DNA of 64,000 nucleotides from Pararhodobacter sp. (GTDB lineage: Bacteria; Pseudomonadota; Alphaproteobacteria; Rhodobacterales; Rhodobacteraceae), in assembly GCF_034676545.1 (NCBI RefSeq), contig NZ_JAUCBZ010000015.1:2201001-2265000 (forward strand). The letters are read 5' to 3'. Position 1 is the stretch's first letter. Each line of letters opens with the position of its first letter. Shown here one piece after another: positions 27,258 through 35,979 of this stretch. The notes under the pieces were generated by a model. The model had not been told where the DNA came from. It did no database searches and saw only the letters and a program-made list of their open reading frames with translations. Position numbers and translations under genes: made by a program.

Positions 27258-28070
27258 ATGGCGGTTGGCGTTTTTGATTCCGGGCTTGGTGGGCTGACGG
27301 TGCTCGAGGCGCTGACGCGCAAACTGCCCGACGTCCCGTTTGTCTACTTTGGCGACAACGCCAACACACCCTACGGTGTTCGTGATGCCGATGACATATA
27401 TAACCTGACCTGTGCCGGGGTTCAGCGCCTGTTCGATGAGGGCTGCGATCTGGTCATCCTGGCCTGCAACACGGCCTCGGCCGCGGCACTCAGACGGATG
27501 CAGGATGGCTGGATCCCCGAGGGAAAGCGCGTGCTTGGCGTGTTTGTCCCACTCATCGAGGCACTCACCGAGCGGCAATGGGGCGACAACAGCCCGCCGC
27601 GCGAGGTCGCGGTCAAACACGTCGCGCTGTTCGCCACCCCGGCAACGGTGGCCAGTCGCGCCTTCCAGCGTGAATTGGCGTTTCGGGCCATTGGCGTCGA
27701 TGTCGAGGCGCAGCCTTGTGGCGGTGTGGTCGATGCCATTGAGCAAGGTGATCTGATCCTTGCCGAAGCGCTGGTGCACAGCCATGTCGAAGCCCTGCAT
27801 CGGCGGATGCCAAACCCCGAGGCGGCGGTTCTGGGATGCACGCATTATCCGCTGATGGAAGAGGCCTTCCGCGCGGCGCTTGGCCCCAAGGTCGAGGTGT
27901 TCTCGCAGCCCGAACTCGTGGCGGCCAGCCTCGCGGATTACCTCATGCGGCATCCGGAAATGCTGGGGAGCGGGAACACCAGCGCCTATCTGACGACAGG
28001 CGATCCCGTCGCGGTGGGGCACAAAGCCACTCTGTTCATGCGCCGACGCATTCCGTTCGCGGCGGCGTGA
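27258..28070 (+). CDS. murI: Glutamate racemase
   Basis: A 270-residue cytoplasmic enzyme that makes D-glutamate for peptidoglycan. The catalytic cysteines lie in LACNTASAAALRRM and VLGCTHYPLM, and the N-terminal GVFDSGLGGLTVLEAL and YFGDNANTPYG loops bind substrate. Length and motifs are typical. It is followed 97 bp downstream by argC in the same direction. Confidence 0.96.
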   Translation: MAVGVFDSGLGGLTVLEALTRKLPDVPFVYFGDNANTPYGVRDADDIYNLTCAGVQRLFDEGCDLVILACNTASAAALRRMQDGWIPEGKRVLGVFVPLIEALTERQWGDNSPPREVAVKHVALFATPATVASRAFQRELAFRAIGVDVEAQPCGGVVDAIEQGDLILAEALVHSHVEALHRRMPNPEAAVLGCTHYPLMEEAFRAALGPKVEVFSQPELVAASLADYLMRHPEMLGSGNTSAYLTTGDPVAVGHKATLFMRRRIPFAAA

Positions 28071-28166
28071 CTCCGAGCCACATGCGAGACGCAGTACGCT
28101 GCGGCAAAAACGCCCGTTGTCGGGCGAGACCAGACTTCTTATGTCATTCCCCAAGGGAGACCCCTC

Positions 28167-29195
28167 ATGACTCATAACGTCGCAATCCTTGGTGCCAGCG
28201 GCTATACCGGTGCCGAACTCGTGCGGATCATTGCCACACACCCACGTCTGCGGGTTGCTGCGCTGTCGGCCGACCGCAAGGCGGGGCAGGCGATGGGCGC
28301 GGTGTTTCCGCATCTGCGCCACCTTGATTTGCCGACACTGACCACGATTGACGAAATCGACTTCTCGCAAATCGAGTTGGTGTTTTGCGCGCTGCCGCAT
28401 GGCCTGAGCCAAGCGCTGGTCAAGGATCTGCCGCGCTCGGTCAAGGTCGTCGATCTGGGCGCCGACTTCCGGCTGCGCGATCCGGCGGCCTATAAAAAAT
28501 GGTACGGGCTGGACCACGCCGCCGTCGAATTGCAGCCCGAAGCCGTGTACGGCCTGACCGAGTTCTATCGTAAGCAGATCAAGGGCGCACGTTTGGTGGC
28601 GGGGACGGGGTGCAACGCGGCGACGGTGCAATTCGCGCTGCGCCCATTGATCGAGGCGGCGCTCATCGACCTTGATGACATAGTCTGCGACCTGAAAAAC
28701 GGGATTTCCGGGGCCGGGCGGTCGCTCAAGGAAAACATGCTGTTTGCCGAGCGCTCTACCGATGTCTCGGGCTATAGCCAGGGCGGAAAGCACCGGCATC
28801 TGGGCGAATTTGATCAGGAATTCAGCCTGTTGGCGGGACGTCCGGTAGAGATCATCTTCACGCCGCATCTGGTGCCGATCAACCGGGGCATTCTGGCGTC
28901 GTGCAATGTCAAGGGCGACCCCAAGGCGATTCATGCGGCGCTGGCCGCGCGCTATGCCGAGGAGCCGTTCATCGTCGTGCTGCCCTTCGGCGAAGCGCCG
29001 GGGATGGGGCATGTGATGGGCTCGAACTTCTGCCACATCGGCGTGGTCGGCGACCGCAAGCCGGGCCGCGCATTGGTGGTGTCCACGCTGGACAACCTCA
29101 ACAAGGGCTCCAGCGGGCAGGCGATCCAGAATGCCAACCTGATGCTGGGCCTGCCCGAGACCGAGGGGCTGATGCTGGCCCCTGTTTTCCCATAG
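28167..29195 (+). CDS. argC: N-acetyl-gamma-glutamyl-phosphate reductase
   Basis: A 342-residue NADPH-dependent reductase, third step of arginine synthesis. GASGYTGAELVRII is the nucleotide-binding loop, AGTGCNAATVQFAL contains the catalytic Cys, and HLVPINRGIL is the conserved substrate segment. GGGAGACC upstream supports the ATG at 28167. This is the longer alphaproteobacterial/actinobacterial-type ArgC. It is followed after 22 bp by ccmE, an adjacency I believe is common in this order. Confidence 0.97.
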   Translation: MTHNVAILGASGYTGAELVRIIATHPRLRVAALSADRKAGQAMGAVFPHLRHLDLPTLTTIDEIDFSQIELVFCALPHGLSQALVKDLPRSVKVVDLGADFRLRDPAAYKKWYGLDHAAVELQPEAVYGLTEFYRKQIKGARLVAGTGCNAATVQFALRPLIEAALIDLDDIVCDLKNGISGAGRSLKENMLFAERSTDVSGYSQGGKHRHLGEFDQEFSLLAGRPVEIIFTPHLVPINRGILASCNVKGDPKAIHAALAARYAEEPFIVVLPFGEAPGMGHVMGSNFCHIGVVGDRKPGRALVVSTLDNLNKGSSGQAIQNANLMLGLPETEGLMLAPVFP

Positions 29196-29217
29196 CCGCC
29201 AGAAACGGAGACGCAAA

Positions 29218-29712
29218 ATGGCCGGACTGAAAAGCCTGAAAAAGAAGCGCCGTGTGCAGATCATCGTGGTTGCGGCGGTGGCGCTGGCGCTGTCGACGGG
29301 GCTGATCGGCTACGCCATGCGTGACGGGATCAATTTCTTCCGGTCGCCCAGTCAGGTGCTTGCCGAGCCGCCAACCGCGAACGAGGTGTTTCGCCTTGGC
29401 GGCATGGTCGAGGTGGGCTCCTTGCAGCGCGGACAGGGCGAGGAGATCGCCTTTCGCGTCACCGATTTCTGTCATTCGGTAGAGGTGACCTATCGCGGGA
29501 TCCTGCCGGATCTGTTCGGCGAAAACGAGGGGACCGTCGCGACCGGGCGTCTGGTCGACGGTGTGTTTCAAGCCAGCGAAATTCTGGCCAAACACGACGA
29601 GACCTATATGCCGCGCGAAGTCTCGAATTCGCTCGACGGCAATACCGCTGAAACCGAGCACCCCGAATGTGCCTATCATGGCGCTTACGCAACGTCCGGT
29701 GGCGATACCTGA
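29218..29712 (+). CDS. ccmE: Cytochrome c maturation heme chaperone CcmE
   Basis: A 164-residue periplasmic heme chaperone anchored by one N-terminal helix (about residues 14-34) after a basic KKKRR start. The heme-binding His lies in LAKHDETYMP, with the conserved HxxxY spacing. CcmE receives heme from CcmC and delivers it to CcmF/H for attachment to apocytochrome c. Its partners ccmF and ccmH follow after two lysis-type genes. A C-terminal region with AYHGAYATSGGDT is unusual but unconserved in the family. Confidence 0.96.
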   Translation: MAGLKSLKKKRRVQIIVVAAVALALSTGLIGYAMRDGINFFRSPSQVLAEPPTANEVFRLGGMVEVGSLQRGQGEEIAFRVTDFCHSVEVTYRGILPDLFGENEGTVATGRLVDGVFQASEILAKHDETYMPREVSNSLDGNTAETEHPECAYHGAYATSGGDT

Positions 29713-29765
29713 CTTGAACCAAGCCTGAGCCATTCTGCCCCCAAATTCCGTGTTTGGAGGGCAGA

Positions 29766-30377
29766 ATGCGTACAGTTATGGACCTCGCCGAAGAAATCGT
29801 CGACCGCGAGGGGGGCTTTGTCAACGACCCCAACGACCCCGGCGGCGCCACGAATTTCGGTGTCACCATTCACACCATGCGCCGCCTCGGGCTGGACCTG
29901 ACGGGCGATGGCGCGGTGGATATCGACGACGTGCGCGCCATGACCCGGGCGCAGGCCGTCGAGATTTTCGTCGAGCATTATTATCACCGCCCGCGCATCG
30001 CGGCGCTGCCCGAGGTGCTTCAGCCCTCGGTGTTCGACATGTATGTCAACGCGGGCGGCAATGCGGTGCGCATCCTGCAACGGCTGTTGATCGACATGGG
30101 CTATGACATCGACGTCGATGGAGCGATTGGTCCGCAGACCCTGCGCGCCGCACAGTCCGCCGCCTTGGCCGCGCCAGATCATATCGCGGATGCCTATGGC
30201 ATCGCGCGCCGCGATTATTATTACGGGTTGGGCGACCGCCGCCCGGCAAGTCGGCGCTATGCCAAACGGCGTGATGGTGGCAAAGGCGGCTGGATTTTGC
30301 GGGCCGAGGTCTTCATCTCGCCGCGCTATCATCTGAGCGCTGCCGCACATCGGGAAAGGACCGCATCATGGGGCTGA
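29766..30377 (+). CDS. Phage-type N-acetylmuramidase (glycoside hydrolase 108 endolysin)
   Basis: A 203-residue endolysin. The catalytic domain starts VDREGGFVNDPNDPGGATNFG (described in part), where the Glu of REGGF is the general acid/base of GH108 muramidases. A peptidoglycan-binding-like segment follows (about residues 110-145, DVDGAIGPQTLRAA). No signal peptide is visible, so release would need a holin, and the next gene encodes one with a 10-bp overlap. GGAGGGCAGA precedes the ATG at 29766. Unlike a prophage module, the pair sits alone between ccmE and ccmF. Homologous isolated pairs lyse cells for gene-transfer-agent release in Rhodobacter capsulatus; the same use here is inference. 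Confidence 0.88.
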   Translation: MRTVMDLAEEIVDREGGFVNDPNDPGGATNFGVTIHTMRRLGLDLTGDGAVDIDDVRAMTRAQAVEIFVEHYYHRPRIAALPEVLQPSVFDMYVNAGGNAVRILQRLLIDMGYDIDVDGAIGPQTLRAAQSAALAAPDHIADAYGIARRDYYYGLGDRRPASRRYAKRRDGGKGGWILRAEVFISPRYHLSAAAHRERTASWG

Positions 30378-30895
30378 TCGCACAGTTTTTCCGGGCGTTG
30401 TTCTTGCGGGGTGGTCTGGCCGAATTGGGCCGCGCCGGAACCCAGGTGATTGACGCGGTACGCCCCAATGCGACGCGGCAGTTGCAACTGGGCCACGACG
30501 CCTTTACCGCGGTGCAGGCCGAACACGCCGAGGAGTTTCGCAACGCACGCGGCGGCTATTTTGACGCGTTCGTCAATGGCTTGAACCGTTTGCCGCGCCC
30601 GATGCTGGCGATCGGGACGCTTAGTCTGTTCATCTATTCGATGGCGGATCCGGCCGGGTTTTCCGTGCGGATGCGGGGGCTTGCGGAAGTGCCAGAGCCT
30701 CTGTGGTGGCTTCTGGGGGCGGTCGTGGCGTTTTATTTTGGCGCCCGTGAGACGCATCATCTGCGCGCGCATCGGCCCGTCTCGCCGCGCCGGGTGACGG
30801 AGGACGCGACGCCGGCCGAGCCGCGCCCCCCTGAGAATCCGGCGCTGGCGGAATGGCGTCGCCAGAACGTCGATACCGACATAGATCGGAGCTGA
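30368..30895 (+). CDS. Holin family protein (3TMP type)
   Basis: A 175-residue membrane protein. Hydrophobic helices cover about residues 77-95 (PMLAIGTLSLFIYSMAD) and 115-132 (PLWWLLGAVVAFYFGARE), with an amphipathic N-terminus (LIAQFFRALFL). The PEPLWWLLGAVVAFYFGARE signature is typical of the 3TMP holin family found with GH108 endolysins. It overlaps the endolysin gene by 10 bp, so the two are coupled. The protein would form lesions letting the muramidase reach the wall. The C-terminal 45 residues are hydrophilic and Pro-rich. Confidence 0.85.
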   Translation: MGLIAQFFRALFLRGGLAELGRAGTQVIDAVRPNATRQLQLGHDAFTAVQAEHAEEFRNARGGYFDAFVNGLNRLPRPMLAIGTLSLFIYSMADPAGFSVRMRGLAEVPEPLWWLLGAVVAFYFGARETHHLRAHRPVSPRRVTEDATPAEPRPPENPALAEWRRQNVDTDIDRS

Positions 30896-30997
30896 CCGAC
30901 TATTGTGTGGGGGCAATCAGGCCCCCGCGCGCAGCGGTCGCAGCGGTGTGATGCGTATTGGCTTTGCCCGGCGGGCGCAGTGCGATATATCCACGGC

Positions 30998-32971
30998 ATG
31001 ATCGTAGAACTCGGACATTTCGCCCTCATCCTCGCCTTCTGTGCGGCCATTTTGCAAACCATTGTGCCCCTTGTCGGGGCGCATATGCGCTGGGCTGACT
31101 GGATGGCCGCGGCCAACCCCTTGGCCAGCATACAATTTTCGCTCATCGCGCTGTCGTTCGGCGCGCTGACCTATGCCTTTGTGACCTCGGATTTCTCGGT
31201 CGCGCTGGTGGTGAACAACTCGCACACGCTCAAACCGCTGATGTACAAGATTTCAGGCGTTTGGGGGAATCACGAGGGGTCGTTGCTGCTCTGGGTGCTG
31301 ATTGTGGCGCTTTTCGGCGCCTGTGCCGCGTGGTTTGGCGGCAATCTGCCCGCGACCTTGCAGGCCCGCGTCCTGGCCGTGCAAGGCTCCATCGGTGTGG
31401 CGTTTCTGGCCTTTCTGATTCTCACGTCGAACCCGTTTCTGCGCACGGCCTTTCCGCCATTCGATGGCCGTGATCTGAATCCCTTGTTGCAAGACCCCGG
31501 CCTCGCGTTCCATCCGCCGTTTTTGTACCTCGGCTATGTCGGCCTGAGCATGGCATTCAGCTTTGCCGTAGCCGCGCTGATCGAGGGCAAGGTCGATGCC
31601 GCCTGGGGCCGCTGGGTGCGTCCCTGGACCCTGGCCGCGTGGATATTCCTGACGATTGGTATCGGTCTGGGATCCTGGTGGGCCTATTACGAGTTGGGCT
31701 GGGGCGGGTTCTGGTTCTGGGATCCGGTTGAAAATGCCAGCTTCATGCCCTGGCTCTTTGCCACGGCGCTGCTGCACTCGGCGATTGTCGTGGAAAAGCG
31801 CGAATCGCTCAAGGCGTGGACAATCCTGCTGGCGATCCTGGGCTTTGGGTTCTCGCTGATGGGCACGTTTATCGTGCGCTCGGGGCTGATCACCTCGGTC
31901 CATGCTTTTGCCAGCGATCCCGAGCGCGGCGTGTTCATCCTGATCATCTTTGCGGTGTTTGTCGGCGGGGCGCTGACCCTGTTCGCGATGCGCGGCGCGG
32001 CGCTGGAGGCCAAGGGCGTGTTTGCGCTGGTCAGTCGCGAATCCGCGCTGGTGCTGAACAATGTGTTGCTGGCGGTGGCATCTTTCGTGGTGTTTGTCGG
32101 CACCATGTGGCCCTTGGTCTCTGAACTGGCGTTTGGCCGGGTGTTGTCGGTCGGGGCACCGTTCTTCAATGCGGCTTTCACGCCGTTCATGGTGGCCTTG
32201 GCCGTGGTTCTACCGATTGGCGCGATCCTGCCGTGGAAGCGCGGCAGCATCGGCAAATCCATCCGCAACCTGTGGGGCGCGGCGCTGTTGGCGATTGCCG
32301 TCGGGGCTTTGGTCTGGGTGCTGCAAACCGGCGGGTCGATGTTGGCGCCGGTGGGCCTGTCGCTGGGGCTTTGGCTGATCCTTGGCACATTGGTGGATTT
32401 GTGGATGCGCGGCGTGCGGGGCGGTGTCGGCAGCCGGTTGCGTCGCATCATCCGGTTGCCGCGCGCCGACTGGGGCAAGGCGATGGCCCATAGCGGGCTG
32501 GGGATCACGATTTTCGCGGTGTCGGCAATGCTGGGCTGGGCCAGCGAAGATATTCGCGTGGCGCAAATCGGTGAGAGCTTCGAGCACGGTGGCTACACCT
32601 TCACGCTGACCGATGTGCGCCGCGTGCAGGGGCCGAATTATGTCTCGTCCACCGGGTATGTCGATGTGACGCGCGACGGGGTTCTGGTGACGCAACTCGA
32701 GCCCGAAAAGCGCGTCTATCCCGCCGCCGGAATGCCCACCACCGAGGCGGCGATTGATTACGGCTTTACCCGCGACATCTATCTGGCCTTGGGCGATCCG
32801 CAGGACGGCGGCGGCTGGGCCTTGCGGACCTATATCAAACCCTTTGCCAATTGGCTCTGGGGCGGGATCCTCATCATGGCTTTTGGGGGCTTGATCTCGT
32901 TGACGGATCGGCGCTTCAGGGTCGCGGCGGGGGCGCGCAAAGCACCCGCAAGTGCCACACCGGCGGAGTGA
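30998..32971 (+). CDS. ccmF: Cytochrome c heme lyase subunit CcmF
   Basis: A 657-residue inner-membrane protein with about 15 helices that, with CcmH, attaches heme covalently to apocytochrome c. The WWD heme-handling motif is present as GSWWAYYELGWGGFWFWDPV, preceded by GVWGNHEGSLLLWV. I chose the ATG at 30998 (MIVELGHFAL); the 31 residues upstream are hydrophilic and not family-like. It is directly followed by ccmH after 1 bp and lies 102 bp after the holin gene. Confidence 0.96.
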   Translation: MIVELGHFALILAFCAAILQTIVPLVGAHMRWADWMAAANPLASIQFSLIALSFGALTYAFVTSDFSVALVVNNSHTLKPLMYKISGVWGNHEGSLLLWVLIVALFGACAAWFGGNLPATLQARVLAVQGSIGVAFLAFLILTSNPFLRTAFPPFDGRDLNPLLQDPGLAFHPPFLYLGYVGLSMAFSFAVAALIEGKVDAAWGRWVRPWTLAAWIFLTIGIGLGSWWAYYELGWGGFWFWDPVENASFMPWLFATALLHSAIVVEKRESLKAWTILLAILGFGFSLMGTFIVRSGLITSVHAFASDPERGVFILIIFAVFVGGALTLFAMRGAALEAKGVFALVSRESALVLNNVLLAVASFVVFVGTMWPLVSELAFGRVLSVGAPFFNAAFTPFMVALAVVLPIGAILPWKRGSIGKSIRNLWGAALLAIAVGALVWVLQTGGSMLAPVGLSLGLWLILGTLVDLWMRGVRGGVGSRLRRIIRLPRADWGKAMAHSGLGITIFAVSAMLGWASEDIRVAQIGESFEHGGYTFTLTDVRRVQGPNYVSSTGYVDVTRDGVLVTQLEPEKRVYPAAGMPTTEAAIDYGFTRDIYLALGDPQDGGGWALRTYIKPFANWLWGGILIMAFGGLISLTDRRFRVAAGARKAPASATPAE

Positions 32972-32972
32972 G

Positions 32973-33416
32973 ATGATGCGCAAACTGATCCTGCTGCTGG
33001 CGTTCCTCGCGTCTCCTGCCTTCGCGGTTCAGCCCGATGAAATTCTGGCGGATCCGGTGCAGGAAGCGCGCGCGCGCGAAATCACCGCGGTGCTGCGCTG
33101 CGTGGTCTGTCGCAACGAAAGCGTGGACGATTCCAACGCCGAGATTGCGCGCGACATCCGTTTGATGGTGCGCGAGCGGATCGTCGCGGGCGATACCAAC
33201 GAGGAAACGATGCAGTATATGGTCGATCGGTTTGGCGAGTATATCTTGCTGAATCCGACGACCTCGGGGTCGAATCTGGTGCTTTGGCTTGCCGGGCCGA
33301 TCCTGTTGTTGAGCGGCTTGGGGATTGCCGCGCTGACCTTGCGGCGCAGACGGCCAACGACCGAACCCTTGTCCGACGACGAAGAAGCCCGTTTGGCGCG
33401 GATTTTGAACGAGTGA
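32973..33416 (+). CDS. ccmH: Cytochrome c maturation thiol-disulfide protein CcmH (CcmL)
   Basis: A 147-residue periplasmic protein with a signal peptide (about 1-19, ending SPAFA). The redox motif is LRCVVCRNES, the CxxC that reduces the apocytochrome heme-binding thiols. A C-terminal transmembrane helix lies at about residues 105-127. GGCGGAG upstream supports the tandem ATGs at 32973/32976. It works with CcmF in the heme lyase. No ccmI/cycH follows. Confidence 0.95.
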   Translation: MMRKLILLLAFLASPAFAVQPDEILADPVQEARAREITAVLRCVVCRNESVDDSNAEIARDIRLMVRERIVAGDTNEETMQYMVDRFGEYILLNPTTSGSNLVLWLAGPILLLSGLGIAALTLRRRRPTTEPLSDDEEARLARILNE

Positions 33417-33509
33417 CGCAAGGTTGTCTCTAGGCGGGAAAGCGTGCCGCGCACTAAGGTGGTCGCCAAACCGGTCCTCGCTCTGGCCGCTGCATCAAAG
33501 GACGTCTCG

Positions 33510-34286
33510 ATGATTTACACCACGCTTACCGTGACCGAAGACAACGGCATTGGCCTGATTGTCATGAACCGCCCGACCTTGATGAATGCGCTGAACGTGC
33601 AGATGCGGGCCGAGATCACGGCGGCGGTGCGCGACCTTGGCGCGCGCATGCGGGTCCTGGTACTGACCGGCGAGGGGCGGGCGTTTTGCTCGGGGCAGGA
33701 TCTGGGCGATGGGGCCTCGGTCAATGAGCTCGATTTCGGGCGCACGCTGCGCGAGGAATACGAACCCATGCTGCGTGCGATTTACGACTGCCCGATCCCG
33801 GTGATTGCGGCGGTGAATGGCGCGGCAGCGGGCGCGGGGGCGAACCTTGCGCTGGCGGCGGATGTGGTGATCGCCGCGCAATCGGCGGTGTTTCTGCAAG
33901 CTTTCGCGCGCATTGGCCTGATCCCCGACGCCGGTGGCACCTATTGGTTGCCGCGTCTGGTGGGCTTTGCGCGGGCCATGGGGCAATCGCTGTTTGCCGA
34001 CAAGCTGACCGCCGATGATGCCGCAGCGCAAGGTTTGATCTGGGCGTCCGTGCCAGATGATCAATTCGCCGCGGAATGGCGCCGCCGGGCCGAGCATCTG
34101 GCCAACGGTCCGACGCTGACCTATGGCGCGATCAAGAAGGCGCTGCGCAAGAGCATGACCAATGACCTTGATGCGCAGCTTGACCTTGAGGCCCAGTTGC
34201 AGGGCGAGGTGGGCAAGACCCGCGATTTTCGCGAGGGTGTGATGGCGTTTCTGGAAAAGCGCCCGGCCAAATTCGAGGGCCGCTAG
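33510..34286 (+). CDS. Enoyl-CoA hydratase/isomerase family protein (PaaG-like)
   Basis: A 258-residue crotonase-fold protein. The oxyanion-hole motifs are AFCSGQDLGDG (about residues 62-72) and AAVNGAAAGAGANLALAAD. FARIGLIPDAGGTYWLPRLVG places the acidic residue seen in 1,2-epoxyphenylacetyl-CoA isomerase (PaaG). It may act in phenylacetate or fatty acid oxidation, but no other paa genes are nearby. AAAGGAC precedes the ATG at 33510; a longer 22-residue N-terminus is unlikely. The gene ends in a 4-bp overlap with convergent soeC. Confidence 0.87.
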   Translation: MIYTTLTVTEDNGIGLIVMNRPTLMNALNVQMRAEITAAVRDLGARMRVLVLTGEGRAFCSGQDLGDGASVNELDFGRTLREEYEPMLRAIYDCPIPVIAAVNGAAAGAGANLALAADVVIAAQSAVFLQAFARIGLIPDAGGTYWLPRLVGFARAMGQSLFADKLTADDAAAQGLIWASVPDDQFAAEWRRRAEHLANGPTLTYGAIKKALRKSMTNDLDAQLDLEAQLQGEVGKTRDFREGVMAFLEKRPAKFEGR

Positions 34287-35161
34287 GCGCGTCGCCCATA
34301 ATAGAGGCCGACGACATGTTCGGCCTCGGCAAAGAACAACCAGCGGGCGGTCGCCATGCCGATCAGGTGCGCCAGCGTTGCCGCAGCCGTGCTGATCACG
34401 GTAAACGGCGCGATCCACAAGATGCCAGAGGGCACGATACAGGCCAAAAGCAGCGCCAGAACGCGCAGTTTCAGCGCGTGTTTGCGGGCCACGACATAGA
34501 CCATTTCCGTCAGCAAATAGTTCTGCCCGGTATGCGGCGGCTCCAGTTGACGCACCATGCCGCGCGCGCCCAACCCGGTTGCGGTGCCAAGGTCGGACCC
34601 CGAGGCCGCGAATTGACGGTCGCCCAGCACCCAATGGCAGGCCAGCGCAACTGCCAGCCAAGGCAACAGGATCAGCGCAAGAAAGGCCATTCCGGCCAAT
34701 AAGGCCCCTCCGGTCAGGGCCGCGAGCAGAAAGACCGCGGGTGTCGTCCAGTGGTTCCAGCGCGGCACGCTGCGCAACTGGGTGTAGATCATCGCGGTTG
34801 CCAGCACGGTTTGCAGACACAACACGCCGCCGATGGCCCCAAAGCCGGTCAAGGGCCGCCCCCAGAACACCAGCCCCGCCGCATGGGGGGCCATGAACAG
34901 CAAGGCTGCCGTCGCCAGCACCGCCTCGCGCGAAAGCCAACTGGTGCGCCATTGCGAGAACGCCTTGAGCGCGCGCTCTGGGCGGCCAAGATGAAACGCC
35001 GAGGCGGCGAGGCCGATCAGCGTCAAGGCATAGCCCAGACCGAACCACAAGAACGCGGCAAGGCCCGTGGGTTGGATCATGCCAAGCCCCAGAAAGGCCA
35101 ACAATCCCAAGCCAAGGCCAGAGAGGACAGTGAAAGCGATGACAGAGGGTGCAGGGTGCAT
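34283..35161 (-). CDS. soeC: Sulfite dehydrogenase membrane anchor SoeC (DmsC-like)
   Basis: A 292-residue integral membrane protein with about eight helices, of the DmsC anchor type. It begins MHPAPSVIAFTVLSGLGLG and has the family pattern ASAFHLGRPERALKAFSQWRTSWLSRE (given in part). In SoeABC it passes electrons from sulfite oxidation into the quinone pool. Its ATG shares one base with the soeB stop codon, so translation is coupled. Assignment as SoeC rather than DMSO reductase DmsC rests on the SoeA partner lacking a Tat signal. Confidence 0.85.
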   Translation of the reverse strand: MHPAPSVIAFTVLSGLGLGLLAFLGLGMIQPTGLAAFLWFGLGYALTLIGLAASAFHLGRPERALKAFSQWRTSWLSREAVLATAALLFMAPHAAGLVFWGRPLTGFGAIGGVLCLQTVLATAMIYTQLRSVPRWNHWTTPAVFLLAALTGGALLAGMAFLALILLPWLAVALACHWVLGDRQFAASGSDLGTATGLGARGMVRQLEPPHTGQNYLLTEMVYVVARKHALKLRVLALLLACIVPSGILWIAPFTVISTAAATLAHLIGMATARWLFFAEAEHVVGLYYGRRA

Positions 35162-35901
35162 CAGAACCTCGACAAAGTGCGGTCAATCCAACCGAGGAAG
35201 CCCGAAAGCCCGTCGGTCGAGGGGTCCGGCGTTGCGGCCGGGGCCACGGGCAGGGCGTCGCGTGCGCGCGGTGGCAGGTATTTGTTGACCGGACGTGTGC
35301 CTTGTTCTGGCATCAGGTCCATGCCACCCCGCGCGGCGACCAGCTGCGACACGGCACTGTCTGGATCCGAGAAATCGCCAAAATGCCGCGCGCCTGCCGG
35401 GCAGGTGCGCACGCAGGCCGGCTCGCGGTCGATCTCGGGCAGGTTTTCATTGTAAATGCGGTCCACGCAGAGGGTGCATTTCTTCATCACCCCCGCCAAG
35501 GCGTCCATCTCGCGCGCGCCGTATGGGCAAGCCCAGGCGCAAAGCCCGCAACCGATGCAATCCTGTTCGTTGACCAGCACGATCCCATCCTCGGTGCGTT
35601 TATAGCTGGCGCCGGTGGGGCAGACGGTGACGCAGGGCGCATCCTCGCAATGCAGGCAGGATTTTGGGAAATGCACCACCATTGGCGGGGCATCAGGCGC
35701 GGAAACCTCGTAGCTGTGCACCCGGTTCAGGAAGGTGCCCACCGGATTCGCGCCATAGGCGTCCATATCCGACAAGGGCGCGCCATAATTCTCGGTGTTC
35801 CAGCCCTTGCACGAGACCACGCAGGCATGACAGCCGACGCAGGTGTCAAGGTCGATGACCAACCCCAGCTTGCGCTCGGTGGTGGCGGGAAGGGCGGTCA
35901 T
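35161..35901 (-). CDS. soeB: Sulfite dehydrogenase iron-sulfur subunit SoeB
   Basis: A 246-residue electron-transfer subunit of the DmsB/NrfC class with four [4Fe-4S] clusters. The Cys groups are CVGCHACVVSCKGW, CLHCEDAPCVTVCPTGA, CIGCGLCAWACPYGA and CTLC...CVRTCPAGA. It carries electrons from the molybdopterin subunit SoeA to the anchor SoeC at the cytoplasmic face. AGGAAAGG precedes the ATG. It starts 78 bp after soeA, a gap holding one copy of the dispersed motif. Confidence 0.92.
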   Translation of the reverse strand: MTALPATTERKLGLVIDLDTCVGCHACVVSCKGWNTENYGAPLSDMDAYGANPVGTFLNRVHSYEVSAPDAPPMVVHFPKSCLHCEDAPCVTVCPTGASYKRTEDGIVLVNEQDCIGCGLCAWACPYGAREMDALAGVMKKCTLCVDRIYNENLPEIDREPACVRTCPAGARHFGDFSDPDSAVSQLVAARGGMDLMPEQGTRPVNKYLPPRARDALPVAPAATPDPSTDGLSGFLGWIDRTLSRF

Positions 35902-35947
35902 GCGGGGGCCTTTCCTGCGGGCGCGGTGCCGGTGGACGCGTTGCCAT

Positions 35948-35969
35948 GAGTATTTGGGGCAAGATGAAA
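35948..35969 (+). repeat. Dispersed intergenic motif, copy 2 (GAGTATTTGGGGCAAGATGA)
   Basis: This element lies in the short soeA-soeB gap, antisense to the operon. It differs from copy 1 at two positions of 20. Confidence 0.5.
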
Positions 35970-35979
35970 TCGCATGGAT

